Below are positions 1 to 5,781 of a stretch of DNA of 7,280 bases, one piece after another; the stretch's first letter is position 1; each line of letters starts with the position of its first letter. The DNA is from Candidatus Krumholzibacteriota bacterium (GTDB lineage: Bacteria > Krumholzibacteriota > Krumholzibacteriia > Krumholzibacteriales > Krumholzibacteriaceae). The DNA lies in NCBI GenBank assembly GCA_030613345.1, contig JAUWMD010000131.1, forward strand, positions 1-7,280. The letters are read 5' to 3'. Below the pieces are notes generated by a model. The model made no database searches, was not told where the DNA came from, and saw nothing but the letters and a program-made list of their open reading frames with translations. A program made the translations under genes and the position numbers.

Positions 1-898
1 TACCACCGGCGCCGAGGTCTTTGAACCCGATCTTCATGCCGCGCTCCTCGGCCAGATCGAGGACCTTCCTGTTCGCCACGGCCAGCACCCGCTTGAGGAA
101 CGGGTCGGGTACCTGGACAGCCCCCCTGTTCGCTTCCTCACCATCGACGAGGTCCTCGGAGGCGAAAGCCGCCCCGCCGAATCCCGAGTCATCGGTCGGT
201 TTGCCTATGAGGATGATCTTGTATGGAGTATCGGCCGCCTCGGCCGGCACCCGGCTTCGCAGGACGCGTGATTCCCTGATCGTTCCGATCGCGACGACGT
301 TCACCAGGCAGTTCTCGTCGAACCCCGCATCGAACACGATGTCGCCGCCGAGGTTCGGGACACCGAGCGGATTGCCGTACTGGGCGATGCCGTCGACCAC
401 GCCGCGCGCGATCGAGATGACCTGGCGAGCGTTCGGTCCCCGCGGGTCGCCGAAACGAAGTGGATCGAGGACTCCTACTACATCGGCGCCCATGCAGTAT
501 ACGTCGCGCACGATCCCGCCGATCCCCGTCGCCGCGCCCTCTACGGGCAGGACCTGCGAGGGGTGATTGTGGCTCTCGTGCGCTATAACGAGGCAGTGCC
601 AGTCGCCGTCGCCCGTCTCTGCGTACCTGATCACGCCCGCGTCCTCGCCCGGACCCAGCACGACGTTAGGGGCCGCGGTGGGCAGGAGCTCGCCGAGGAT
701 CTTCCTGCTGCTCTTGTAGCTGCAGTGCTCGCTCCACATCGTGTTGAAGATCGTCAGCTCCACGATTGTAGGGTCGCGTCCGAGAAGCTCGATCACGCGC
801 CTCGCCTCGCTCACGGCGAGGTTCAGGCCATTTTCCTTCAGCAGTTCCCCTACGCGGGAGTCGTCACTTTCCGTGATCGGGATGGTCCCTTTCAGCAA
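1..898 (-). CDS. purL: Phosphoribosylformylglycinamidine synthase subunit PurL, N-terminal part (runs off left edge)
   Basis: Catalytic subunit of FGAM synthase, the fourth step of de novo purine synthesis: FGAR plus ATP plus ammonia (from glutamine) gives FGAM, in the cytoplasm. I translated the complement by hand: 299 codons are present and the frame stays open to the edge, ending in FKDLGAGG. Family landmarks are MWSEHCSYK at residues 54-62, HESHNHPS at 107-114, and GNPLGVPNLGGD at 175-186. The short lead before MWSEHCSYK shows the small PurL type (family length near 740 aa), which works with separate PurS and PurQ; the long N-terminal extension of enterobacterial PurL is absent. The start is inferred to be TTG at 898-896, 8 nt after AAAGGA (912-907), overlapping the purB stop by 7 bp; no ATG or GTG start lies nearby in frame. 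The overlap suggests translational coupling with purB. An odd point is TDDSGF near residues 235-240, where many PurL proteins have TGRDGI. Confidence 0.95.
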   Translation of the reverse strand, partial: MLKGTIPITESDDSRVGELLKENGLNLAVSEARRVIELLGRDPTIVELTIFNTMWSEHCSYKSSRKILGELLPTAAPNVVLGPGEDAGVIRYAETGDGDWHCLVIAHESHNHPSQVLPVEGAATGIGGIVRDVYCMGADVVGVLDPLRFGDPRGPNARQVISIARGVVDGIAQYGNPLGVPNLGGDIVFDAGFDENCLVNVVAIGTIRESRVLRSRVPAEAADTPYKIILIGKPTDDSGFGGAAFASEDLVDGEEANRGAVQVPDPFLKRVLAVANRKVLDLAEERGMKIGFKDLGAGG

Positions 899-2220
899 TT
901 GGCCTGTCCTTTCCCGGGCCTGCCCCTGTTCGACAGCACCCTGCTGAAAATAAAATCTATATTTTTGAGGTGGCTCTTCAGATCGAACGCCTCCTCCAGC
1001 TCCTCTTCGGAAACGAGCTTCGTGAATCTCCCGTCTTCCGAGAGATGCTCACGGAAGCTCTTCTTCCCGTCCATGCTCTTCATCGCGGCGCGCTGGATGA
1101 TCGAGTAGGCGCCCTCGCGCGCCAGTCCCTTTTTCACGAGCATCAGCAGGATCGGGTGCGAGAAGATAAGCCCGCCGGTCAGTTCGAGGTGCTCGCGCAT
1201 CTTCTTCCTGTCGACCCGCAACCCCGATACGACCCATGTGAACTTCTCGAGCATGTAGGCGAGGATCATGGTCGAATCAGGGATGATGACCCTCTCGACC
1301 GAAGAGTGGCTTATGTCCCGCTCGTGCCAGAGTGTAACGTTCTCCAGTGCGGCCTGCGCATTTCCGCGGAGCAGCCTCGCCATGCCGGCGATCCTCTCGG
1401 TAAGTATCGGGTTGCGTTTATGCGGCATCGCGCTCGAGCCCTTCTGGCCCCTGGTGAACGGCTCCTCCACCTCGGCGATCTCGGTGCGCTGCAGGGCCCG
1501 TATCTCGGTGGCCATGTTCTCGAGGGAGGCGCCGATGACGGCCAGAGTCGCCATGTAATACGCGTGGCGGTCGCGCTGGATGATCTGCGTCGTTACGGGG
1601 GTGGCCTTCAGGCCGAGCTTCGTCATGACGTAACGCTCGACCCTGTAGTCGGTGTGCGACATCGTCCCCACCGTGCCCGTGATCTGGCCGACCGAGATCT
1701 CCTCGATCGTCCGGTCGAGCCGGGCGATGTTTCGCTCTGTCTCCGAGTACCATACGAGCAGCTTCAGTCCCATTGTGATCGGTTCGGCGTGGATACCGTG
1801 ACTGCGGCCGACCATCGGCACGTGCCTGTAACGCAGCGCCTGCCTCTTGAGGACGGTGCGCAGTTTCCTGAGCTTGCCGCGCATGACCATCCCGGCTGCG
1901 CGCATCTGGCAGGCCAGGGTGGTATCGAGAAGGTCCGAGCTCGTCATCCCCATGTGGAGATACCTGCCTGACTCCCCGATGTATTCGGACATGTTCGTGA
2001 GGAATGCGATGACGTCGTGGCGTGTCTTTTTCTCTATTTTCAGGACCCTCCTGATGTCGTAGTCGGCCTTGCGTCTGATCTCCCTGGCGGCCTTCTTCGG
2101 GATGTGGCCGTACTCGGCGAGTCCCTCGCAATAAAGTATCTCGATCTCCTTCCAGAAATCGTACTTGTTTTCATCTGTCCAGATACCTGAGATCTCGGGG
2201 AGCGAATATCGCGGAATCAA
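892..2220 (-). CDS. purB: Adenylosuccinate lyase
   Basis: Cytoplasmic lyase that removes fumarate from SAICAR (giving AICAR) and from adenylosuccinate (giving AMP). It is 442 aa, near the roughly 430 aa of the Bacillus subtilis enzyme, and the opening MIPRYSLPEISGIW fits the family. Catalytic landmarks stand at the expected numbers: H68 in TRHDV, H89 before MGMTSSD, H141 in GRSHGIHAEP, and the flexible signature loop GSSAMPHKRNP at 261-271 with its serines and K268. Nothing essential is missing. The start codon is TTG (2220-2218), which encodes the conserved family N-terminus and sits 5 nt after a strong Shine-Dalgarno AGGGAGGT (2233-2226). It follows the protease gene by 25 bp and overlaps purL by 7 bp, so it is most likely the third gene of the tal promoter's operon. 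The product is certain at family level. Confidence 0.98.
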   Translation of the reverse strand: MIPRYSLPEISGIWTDENKYDFWKEIEILYCEGLAEYGHIPKKAAREIRRKADYDIRRVLKIEKKTRHDVIAFLTNMSEYIGESGRYLHMGMTSSDLLDTTLACQMRAAGMVMRGKLRKLRTVLKRQALRYRHVPMVGRSHGIHAEPITMGLKLLVWYSETERNIARLDRTIEEISVGQITGTVGTMSHTDYRVERYVMTKLGLKATPVTTQIIQRDRHAYYMATLAVIGASLENMATEIRALQRTEIAEVEEPFTRGQKGSSAMPHKRNPILTERIAGMARLLRGNAQAALENVTLWHERDISHSSVERVIIPDSTMILAYMLEKFTWVVSGLRVDRKKMREHLELTGGLIFSHPILLMLVKKGLAREGAYSIIQRAAMKSMDGKKSFREHLSEDGRFTKLVSEEELEEAFDLKSHLKNIDFIFSRVLSNRGRPGKGQANC

Positions 2221-2225
2221 GAAAT

Positions 2226-2233
2226 ACCTCCCT
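2226..2233 (-). promoter_or_regulatory. Strong ribosome binding site deciding the TTG start of purB
   Basis: On the minus strand AGGGAGGT lies 5 nt before the TTG codon at 2220-2218. It fixes this non-ATG start: no ATG or GTG lies in frame between it and the family N-terminus. The site falls in the 25-bp gap after the protease stop codon, so purB can be initiated independently of upstream translation. Confidence 0.8.
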
Positions 2234-2245
2234 TTCGGGACACTT

Positions 2246-3466
2246 CTATGCCTCTTCCTTGGCCTCGACGAGCTTCAGTCGTATCAACCTCGTGCTGCCG
2301 TTTCTCCAGAGAACAATATCGAGATCGTCTCCGACCTGCTTGCCGAATATCACCCTGCCGGCCTGGTCGGAATTCTGAATCGAGACACCGTCCATCTCGA
2401 CAATGACGTCGCCGACCTCGATCCCGGCCTCTTCCGCCGGGCCACCCTCCTCGAGAGCGATGACAACGAGGCCCGTCCTGAACGGGATGCCGAACTGCTC
2501 TACGACCTCGGCGGTCAGCTCGGAGACCACAAGTCCCGTCCATACGTTGCGGAAGTGTCCGTACTGGCGGATCTCGTCGATGACCATCTTCACCGTATTG
2601 CTCGGTATGGCGAATCCCATCCCGATGTTGCTGCTCCCGCTGGCGGTCGAGAAGACGAATGTGCTGATACCGACGACCTCACCCTTCATCGAGACCAGTG
2701 GCCCGCCGCTGTTGCCCGGGTTGATCACGGCGTCGGTCTGGATCATGTTCTTGAATATCTGCACCCCTTCGCCAGTCTCCTTGACGTCCCTGTGGAGGGC
2801 GCTGATCACGCCGGCGGTGACCGTCGTCTGGTTGTCGTTGAAGAGGTAGGTGAACGGCGACCCTATCGCGATCACCGGCTCCCCGATATCGAGATCGTCC
2901 GAATCACCGAACGGAGCGTAGGGGAGACCGCTCCCCTCGATCTTGAGCAGCGCGACGTCGAACTCGGCCGCCATGCCGATCAGCGTAGCCGGCACCTCGG
3001 TCGAGTCGATCATCGTCACGTAGATCTCCTCGGCCCCGCGGACGACATGCTCGTTTGTGATGATGTATCCGTCGGGATTGACAAGCAGGCCCGATCCGTA
3101 GATCGGGAACTTTTTCTTCTGGTAGGCGGGAATCCTCCCGGCCATTATCTGCCACCACTCGTACGAGCTTCTCGCCCTCGTCGAGACTATCCTCGTCCTG
3201 AGCGTGGTGATCGAGACCACGGCGGGACCGATCCGGCCGCGGGCGGCGACCATCGCGTCTCCGCTGAACAGCCCCGTCCCTCCGAGGACGATACTGCCCG
3301 ACGACTGGGGATAGAACGCCTGGCCGATCCGGGCGCGCCTCAGCATCACGACGTTGACAACCGTCAGCGCGATAGACATCCCGAACATGATCCCTATTAT
3401 CCACGGAATCGCCCGGGCCCATCTGGACTGGAACTCTTTCAAATCAGCTCGCCTGCCTCGATCCAC
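2246..3466 (-). CDS. htrA: Membrane-anchored HtrA/DegP-type serine protease (S1C) with one PDZ domain
   Basis: Predicted envelope quality-control protease that degrades or handles misfolded proteins outside the inner membrane. It is 406 aa. A hydrophobic segment at about residues 19-41, after a basic N-terminus and with no clear signal-peptidase site, suggests an uncleaved anchor with the protease outside the cytoplasm (DegS-like layout). The trypsin-like domain spans about 75-300 and has a complete triad: H140 in TNEHVV, D170 in FDVALL, S253 in GNSGGPL. One PDZ domain spans about 308-400; a DegP-type second PDZ is absent. The start is GTG (3466-3464), 4 nt after AAGGA (3475-3471), which overlaps the tal stop codon, and the intergenic gap is only 7 bp. 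A later start would damage the anchor. It lies between tal and purB in one operon; no functional tie to purine synthesis is visible. Whether it acts as DegS, DegP or HtrA cannot be told from sequence alone. Confidence 0.93.
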   Translation of the reverse strand: MDRGRRADLKEFQSRWARAIPWIIGIMFGMSIALTVVNVVMLRRARIGQAFYPQSSGSIVLGGTGLFSGDAMVAARGRIGPAVVSITTLRTRIVSTRARSSYEWWQIMAGRIPAYQKKKFPIYGSGLLVNPDGYIITNEHVVRGAEEIYVTMIDSTEVPATLIGMAAEFDVALLKIEGSGLPYAPFGDSDDLDIGEPVIAIGSPFTYLFNDNQTTVTAGVISALHRDVKETGEGVQIFKNMIQTDAVINPGNSGGPLVSMKGEVVGISTFVFSTASGSSNIGMGFAIPSNTVKMVIDEIRQYGHFRNVWTGLVVSELTAEVVEQFGIPFRTGLVVIALEEGGPAEEAGIEVGDVIVEMDGVSIQNSDQAGRVIFGKQVGDDLDIVLWRNGSTRLIRLKLVEAKEEA

Positions 3467-3473
3467 GAATTCC

Positions 3474-4124
3474 TTATTTCTTTACCTTTGCCCAATCGGC
3501 GAGGAACTTCTCGATCCCGATGTCAGTGAGCGGATGCTTGATCAATTGCTCTATCACCTTGAACGGTATCGTCGCCACGTCGGCGCCGATCAACGCCGCT
3601 TCGTACACGTGCTGCACGCTCCTGATGCTGGCCACGAGGACCTGCGTGGCGAACGCGTAGTTCTCGAAGATCTCGACCATATCGATTATCAGGTCCATCC
3701 CTCTCTGCCCGATGTCGTCGAGCCTGCCGACAAAGGGGCTCACGTATGTCGCGCCGGCCTTTGCTACGAGCAGGGCCTGGTTGGCCGAGAAACAGAGCGT
3801 CGCGTTGGTCTCGATGCTCTCGGCTTTGAACATCTGGATCGCCTTGATACCTTCCTTGATGCATGGGACCTTGATGATGATGTTGTCGGCGATCTTGCAG
3901 AGCTCCTTGCCCTCCTTGAACATGCCCTCTGCATCCAGAGCTACCACCTCGGCGCTGACAGGACCGGGCACTATGGAGCAGATCTCCTTCAGTGTCTCGG
4001 TGGCCGTCCCCCTGCCCGTTTCCCTGGCAAGGAGCGACGGGTTGGTCGTGACTCCGTCGAGAAGACCGAGCGCTGCGGCTTCCCTGATCTCGTCGACATT
4101 GGCTGTATCGATAAAAAATTTCAT
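3474..4124 (-). CDS. tal: Transaldolase of the small TalC/FSA-like family
   Basis: Cytoplasmic Schiff-base enzyme of the non-oxidative pentose phosphate pathway that moves a dihydroxyacetone unit between sugar phosphates. It is 216 aa, the size of the decameric TalC/fructose-6-phosphate aldolase group, and aligns without gaps by eye: FIDTAN at 4-9, DGVTTNPSLL at 23-32, and catalytic K85 in IIIKVP, the same number as in E. coli FSA. Two residues that separate the activities, by established work on FSA and TalB, point to transaldolase: E59 (Gln in FSA, Glu in transaldolase) and F131 in SPFVGR (Tyr in FSA, Phe in transaldolase). The start is ATG, 4 nt after GGGGAGG (4135-4129). It is the first gene after the promoter at 4195-4223 and probably leads the tal-htrA-purB-purL operon, where it could help supply ribose 5-phosphate for PRPP. 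Family certain; transaldolase over aldolase likely. Confidence 0.95.
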   Translation of the reverse strand: MKFFIDTANVDEIREAAALGLLDGVTTNPSLLARETGRGTATETLKEICSIVPGPVSAEVVALDAEGMFKEGKELCKIADNIIIKVPCIKEGIKAIQMFKAESIETNATLCFSANQALLVAKAGATYVSPFVGRLDDIGQRGMDLIIDMVEIFENYAFATQVLVASIRSVQHVYEAALIGADVATIPFKVIEQLIKHPLTDIGIEKFLADWAKVKK

Positions 4125-4138
4125 TTCGCCTCCCCGGC

Positions 4139-4195
4139 TGCATGTTTTCGTTTTTCAGGATTCCGGCGGCTGTTCTTCCAGTAAGAAAACATGCA
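4139..4195. repeat. Perfect 11-bp inverted repeat at the tal promoter start and leader
   Basis: TGCATGTTTTC at 4139-4149 is repeated inverted as GAAAACATGCA at 4185-4195, with 35 bp between the arms. The right arm touches the -10 box and covers the likely transcription start; the left arm lies just upstream of the tal Shine-Dalgarno. As DNA it could be a pair of operator half-sites. As RNA only the part downstream of the start (GUUUUC with GAAAAC) could pair, making a hairpin at the 5' end of the mRNA. The repeat is certain; its role is inferred. Confidence 0.5.
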
Positions 4196-4223
4196 TTATA
4201 CAAGTATAGGCTTGAACTGACAA
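4195..4223 (-). promoter_or_regulatory. Sigma70-type promoter of the tal-htrA-purB-purL operon
   Basis: Read on the minus strand, TTGTCA (4223-4218) is followed by a 17-bp spacer and a consensus TATAAT (4200-4195). The -35 box matches TTGACA at five of six positions. Transcription would begin near 4190-4187, leaving a leader of about 65 nt before the tal ATG. No other promoter-like pair is needed for the downstream genes, whose gaps are 25 bp or less. The downstream arm of the -10 region enters an 11-bp inverted repeat that may be a regulatory site. Confidence 0.75.
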
Positions 4224-4263
4224 ACAGTTTCGGGCGCCGGCCGAATATCGGGAATCCCGGCCC

Positions 4264-4313
4264 CTGATCGTATCGATTTATACGTCCCGGCCGCTGAAAC
4301 GCTCCACGATCAG
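4264..4313. repeat. Inverted repeat over the 3' end of truA
   Basis: CTGATCGT (4264-4271) and ACGATCAG (4306-4313) form a perfect 8-bp inverted repeat that includes the truA stop codon; inside it CGTAT/ATACG (4269-4273 and 4280-4284) gives a competing small hairpin. A second GC-rich hairpin, GGCCG/CGGCC (4239-4243 and 4258-4262), follows in the direction of truA transcription. Neither is followed by a run of U, so they could protect the truA mRNA end but are not convincing intrinsic terminators. Confidence 0.35.
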
Positions 4314-5041
4314 TATTTTATCTCCATCAGGTAAAGGGCTCCAGGTGGAAGGGTAGGCCCCGCAGCGGAACGGTCCCCCGAGGCAAGTATATCGGCGATG
4401 GAGACGTTTCGCCCCGTGCCGGCCCTCAGAACGGTTCCGGCGACAGAGCGCATCATGTTGTAGAGAAACCTGTCGGCGGTGACCGACAGGGTCACGAGCG
4501 GCCTGTTCTCGATGATCTCGGCCCGCAAGATGCTGCAGACCGTACTCTTGACTTTTGAGCCGGACGCGGCGAAAGCGGCAAAATCGTGCTCCCCGCGAAG
4601 GGCCCGCAGCTGCTCACGCATCGCGTCTATCGCCTCCGCGTCGATCCCTTTCGGGAGTTCGTGGTAATAGTTCCTCCAGAGGGCGCTCGGGCGGTCGATA
4701 AAGATGTAGTGATATCTCCTGCTGCGCGCGTCGTACCTCGCATTGAACGACAGCGGGACCTCCTCTACCGAGCGTACCACTACGTCGGGAGGAAGCTTGC
4801 CGCGCAGCGCCTTCATAATGACGCCGGTAGTCATATCGGTCTCGAGCGCGGCGCTGGCCACCTGGCCCGCGGCATGAACGCCCGTATCGGTCCTGCCGGC
4901 GCCGACGATCCTCACGTCACCGGCGGCGATCTCGCCGAGCGCCCTGTAGAGCTTCCCCTGGACCGTCCGCTGGCCGGGCTGGACCTGCCATCCGGAGAAC
5001 CCGGACCCGTCGTATTCGATGGTGAGCTTGAAGATTCTCAT
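4310..5041 (-). CDS. truA: tRNA pseudouridine synthase A
   Basis: Converts uridines 38-40 in the anticodon stem-loop of tRNA to pseudouridine, in the cytoplasm. It is 243 aa with the family start MRIFKLTIEYDGSGFSGWQ. The catalytic aspartate is D52 in GAGRTDTGVHA (residues 47-57, equivalent to D60 in E. coli). Further landmarks are FNARYDARSRRYHY at about 99-112, FLYNMMRSVAGT at 192-203, and a C-terminal AAGPTLPPGALYL. The open frame continues upstream to an ATG at 5218, but that extension has no family counterpart and no ribosome binding site, so I use ATG 5041-5039. Directly upstream I see no good Shine-Dalgarno, only GCGGT against the start codon, which fits a leaderless or very short-leader mRNA from the candidate promoter at 5050-5078. 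It is separated from tal by 185 bp holding the tal promoter, so it is probably a separate unit. Confidence 0.97.
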   Translation of the reverse strand: MRIFKLTIEYDGSGFSGWQVQPGQRTVQGKLYRALGEIAAGDVRIVGAGRTDTGVHAAGQVASAALETDMTTGVIMKALRGKLPPDVVVRSVEEVPLSFNARYDARSRRYHYIFIDRPSALWRNYYHELPKGIDAEAIDAMREQLRALRGEHDFAAFAASGSKVKSTVCSILRAEIIENRPLVTLSVTADRFLYNMMRSVAGTVLRAGTGRNVSIADILASGDRSAAGPTLPPGALYLMEIKY

Positions 5042-5042
5042 A

Positions 5043-5086
5043 CCGCGATAATATAGCAGAATGAGCCGCCGCGTCCAATATCGCGG
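5043..5086. repeat. 8-bp inverted repeat framing the truA promoter region
   Basis: CCGCGATA (5043-5050) and TATCGCGG (5079-5086) are perfect inverted copies with 28 bp between them. One arm lies between the -10 box and the ATG of truA, the other just upstream of the -35 box, a placement suited to a repressor site. It is seen directly in the sequence; the regulatory role is inferred, and 8 bp can arise by chance. Confidence 0.35.
5050..5078 (-). promoter_or_regulatory. Candidate promoter of truA, giving a near-leaderless mRNA
   Basis: On the minus strand TTGGAC (5078-5073), a 17-bp spacer and TATATT (5055-5050) precede the truA ATG by only 8 nt. The -10 box matches consensus at five of six positions, the -35 box at only three. 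A start about 7 nt after the -10 box would fall on or within 2-3 nt of the ATG, in keeping with the lack of a ribosome binding site. The weak -35 keeps this tentative. Confidence 0.35.
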
Positions 5087-5201
5087 CATTTTTGAAGACT
5101 CACTATCGCCCGCCGCGATTCCCGCCCGGCCTGAAAACGACCTGGAAAATCGCCCATCCGGAGGAACGCTGGCCCGGAAGAGGAAACAACGCCGGACATC
5201 A

Positions 5202-5242
5202 GGGCAACATGCTGCCACGCAACAAATTGCAGTGGTATGCCC
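5202..5242. repeat. Bulged stem-loop in the truA-trkA intergenic region
   Basis: GGGCA (5202-5206) can pair with TGCCC (5238-5242), and inside it CCACGCAA (5215-5222) pairs with TTGC-A-GTGG (5227-5235) around the loop CAAA. There is one bulged A, and an 8-nt stretch opposite TA interrupts the two helices. No T run follows on either strand, so it is not a simple intrinsic terminator. It could be part of a transcript leader or a chance fold. Confidence 0.3.
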
Positions 5243-5504
5243 CTTGCTGTGTACCTGAATGAATACTAATGAGCCGTGATCGATAAGGATACGGCCGGTC
5301 CCATATCTAAAGCACCGGGCTCTGAATTACCGACAGGACATTCGATAAGACTGGATATTGATTCGGCGATGCGGGCGCTGGAGCTCGTTTATCCAGAGGA
5401 TGATGTTCGCCTGCTTCACCGGCACGGCCGACCGCAACGCACCTCATGGATAGATATAGATGGCCCTGCGCACAAGGCGAATCCGGTTGCCCTGCATCGC
5501 CCTG

Positions 5505-5538
5505 AATAAAAACAGGACCCCATACTCCGACAGGGCCC
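5505..5538 (-). terminator. Minus-strand rho-independent terminator
   Basis: Read on the minus strand, GGGCCC (5538-5533) pairs with GGGUCC (5520-5515) through five Watson-Crick pairs and one G-U pair across a 12-nt loop, followed directly by TGTTTTTATTC (5514-5504). On the plus strand the same stem has an A-C mismatch and no T run, so the element points leftward. It would end transcripts entering from the right, where no intact minus-strand gene now exists. Confidence 0.5.
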
Positions 5539-5560
5539 ACTCGTCCGGGCCATAAATAGA

Positions 5561-5600
5561 GGGGGAAGCGACTCATCGGTCCGCTTCCCCCGTTTTCTTT
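5561..5600 (+). terminator. Strong hairpin terminator, possibly bidirectional
   Basis: GGGGGAAGCG (5561-5570) and CGCTTCCCCC (5582-5591) form a perfect 10-bp stem with an 11-nt loop, followed on the plus strand by GTTTTCTTT. This is a textbook rightward intrinsic terminator. On the minus strand the stem is followed by TCTATTTATGG, a weaker U-rich tail, so leftward activity is also possible. No convincing plus-strand gene precedes it within the window; it insulates trkA from upstream transcription. Confidence 0.8.
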
Positions 5601-5683
5601 GTCACCTTGTAGGTCTCAATCCGTCCCTGGCAGAAAAATCGTATTCCCTGCCATTCTGAATAATTGCGCCCACCCACGGACTG

Positions 5684-5712
5684 TTGATGAATCGAAGGTT
5701 TCCTGCTATAGT
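5684..5712 (+). promoter_or_regulatory. Sigma70-type promoter of trkA-trkH
   Basis: TTGATG (5684-5689), a 17-bp spacer and TATAGT (5707-5712) match the consensus at four and five of six positions. Transcription would start near A5719, giving a leader of about 63 nt before the trkA GTG. It lies downstream of the terminator at 5561-5600, which makes it the likely source of the operon's transcript. Confidence 0.6.
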
Positions 5713-5781
5713 TTTTAGAGGATCTTCCGTATCAACGGTGCTCTGACTGGCCGACATGTTCAGCAGATAAGGATACAAGGT

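Larger units (their letters stand above)
5042..5781. other. 740-bp divergent intergenic region between truA and trkA
   Basis: I see no convincing gene here. The best plus-strand frame (GTG 5276 to stop 5509, 77 codons) lacks a ribosome binding site, has near-random third codon positions and resembles no family I know. What can be supported: the truA upstream elements, a bulged hairpin (5202-5242), a minus-strand terminator (5505-5538), a strong hairpin terminator (5561-5600), a minus-strand coding-like tail ending at 5602 that resembles an amidohydrolase C-terminus, and the trkA promoter (5684-5712). No tRNA, known riboswitch core or CRISPR repeat is visible. A minor inverted repeat TGGCAG/CTGCCA lies at 5628-5633 and 5648-5653. 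Confidence 0.6.

Noticed and set aside
970..1971. Plus-strand open frame of 333 codons opposite purB
   Set aside because: Antisense shadow of purB; compositionally biased and without recognisable domains or a ribosome binding site.
2165..3529. Plus-strand open frame of 454 codons opposite the protease gene
   Set aside because: Longer than the gene it covers, but rich in Arg, Asp and His with no family motifs. It is the expected shadow of a GC-rich gene that has a complete catalytic triad and PDZ domain.
5042..5218. N-terminal extension of truA starting at ATG 5218
   Set aside because: No family counterpart, no ribosome binding site, and the family N-terminus MRIFKLTIEYDG begins at 5041.
5261..5277. 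Stretch ATACTAATGAGCCGTG resembling the 3' end of 23S rRNA
   Set aside because: The likeness covers only about 15 bases; the sequence upstream lacks the other conserved 23S segments, so I treat it as chance.
5276..5509. 77-codon plus-strand frame upstream of the terminator at 5561
   Set aside because: GTG start without a ribosome binding site, near-random third codon positions and no recognised family. The terminator downstream keeps it from being excluded outright.
5756..5770. Four-codon upstream frame (MFSR) in the trkA leader
   Set aside because: No ribosome binding site of its own and far too short to distinguish from chance.
5592..5781. Possible c-di-AMP or other riboswitch before trkA
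   Set aside because: c-di-AMP riboswitches often precede potassium transport genes, but I could not find the conserved core motifs of that class, and the promoter at 5684-5712 leaves only about 63 nt of leader.
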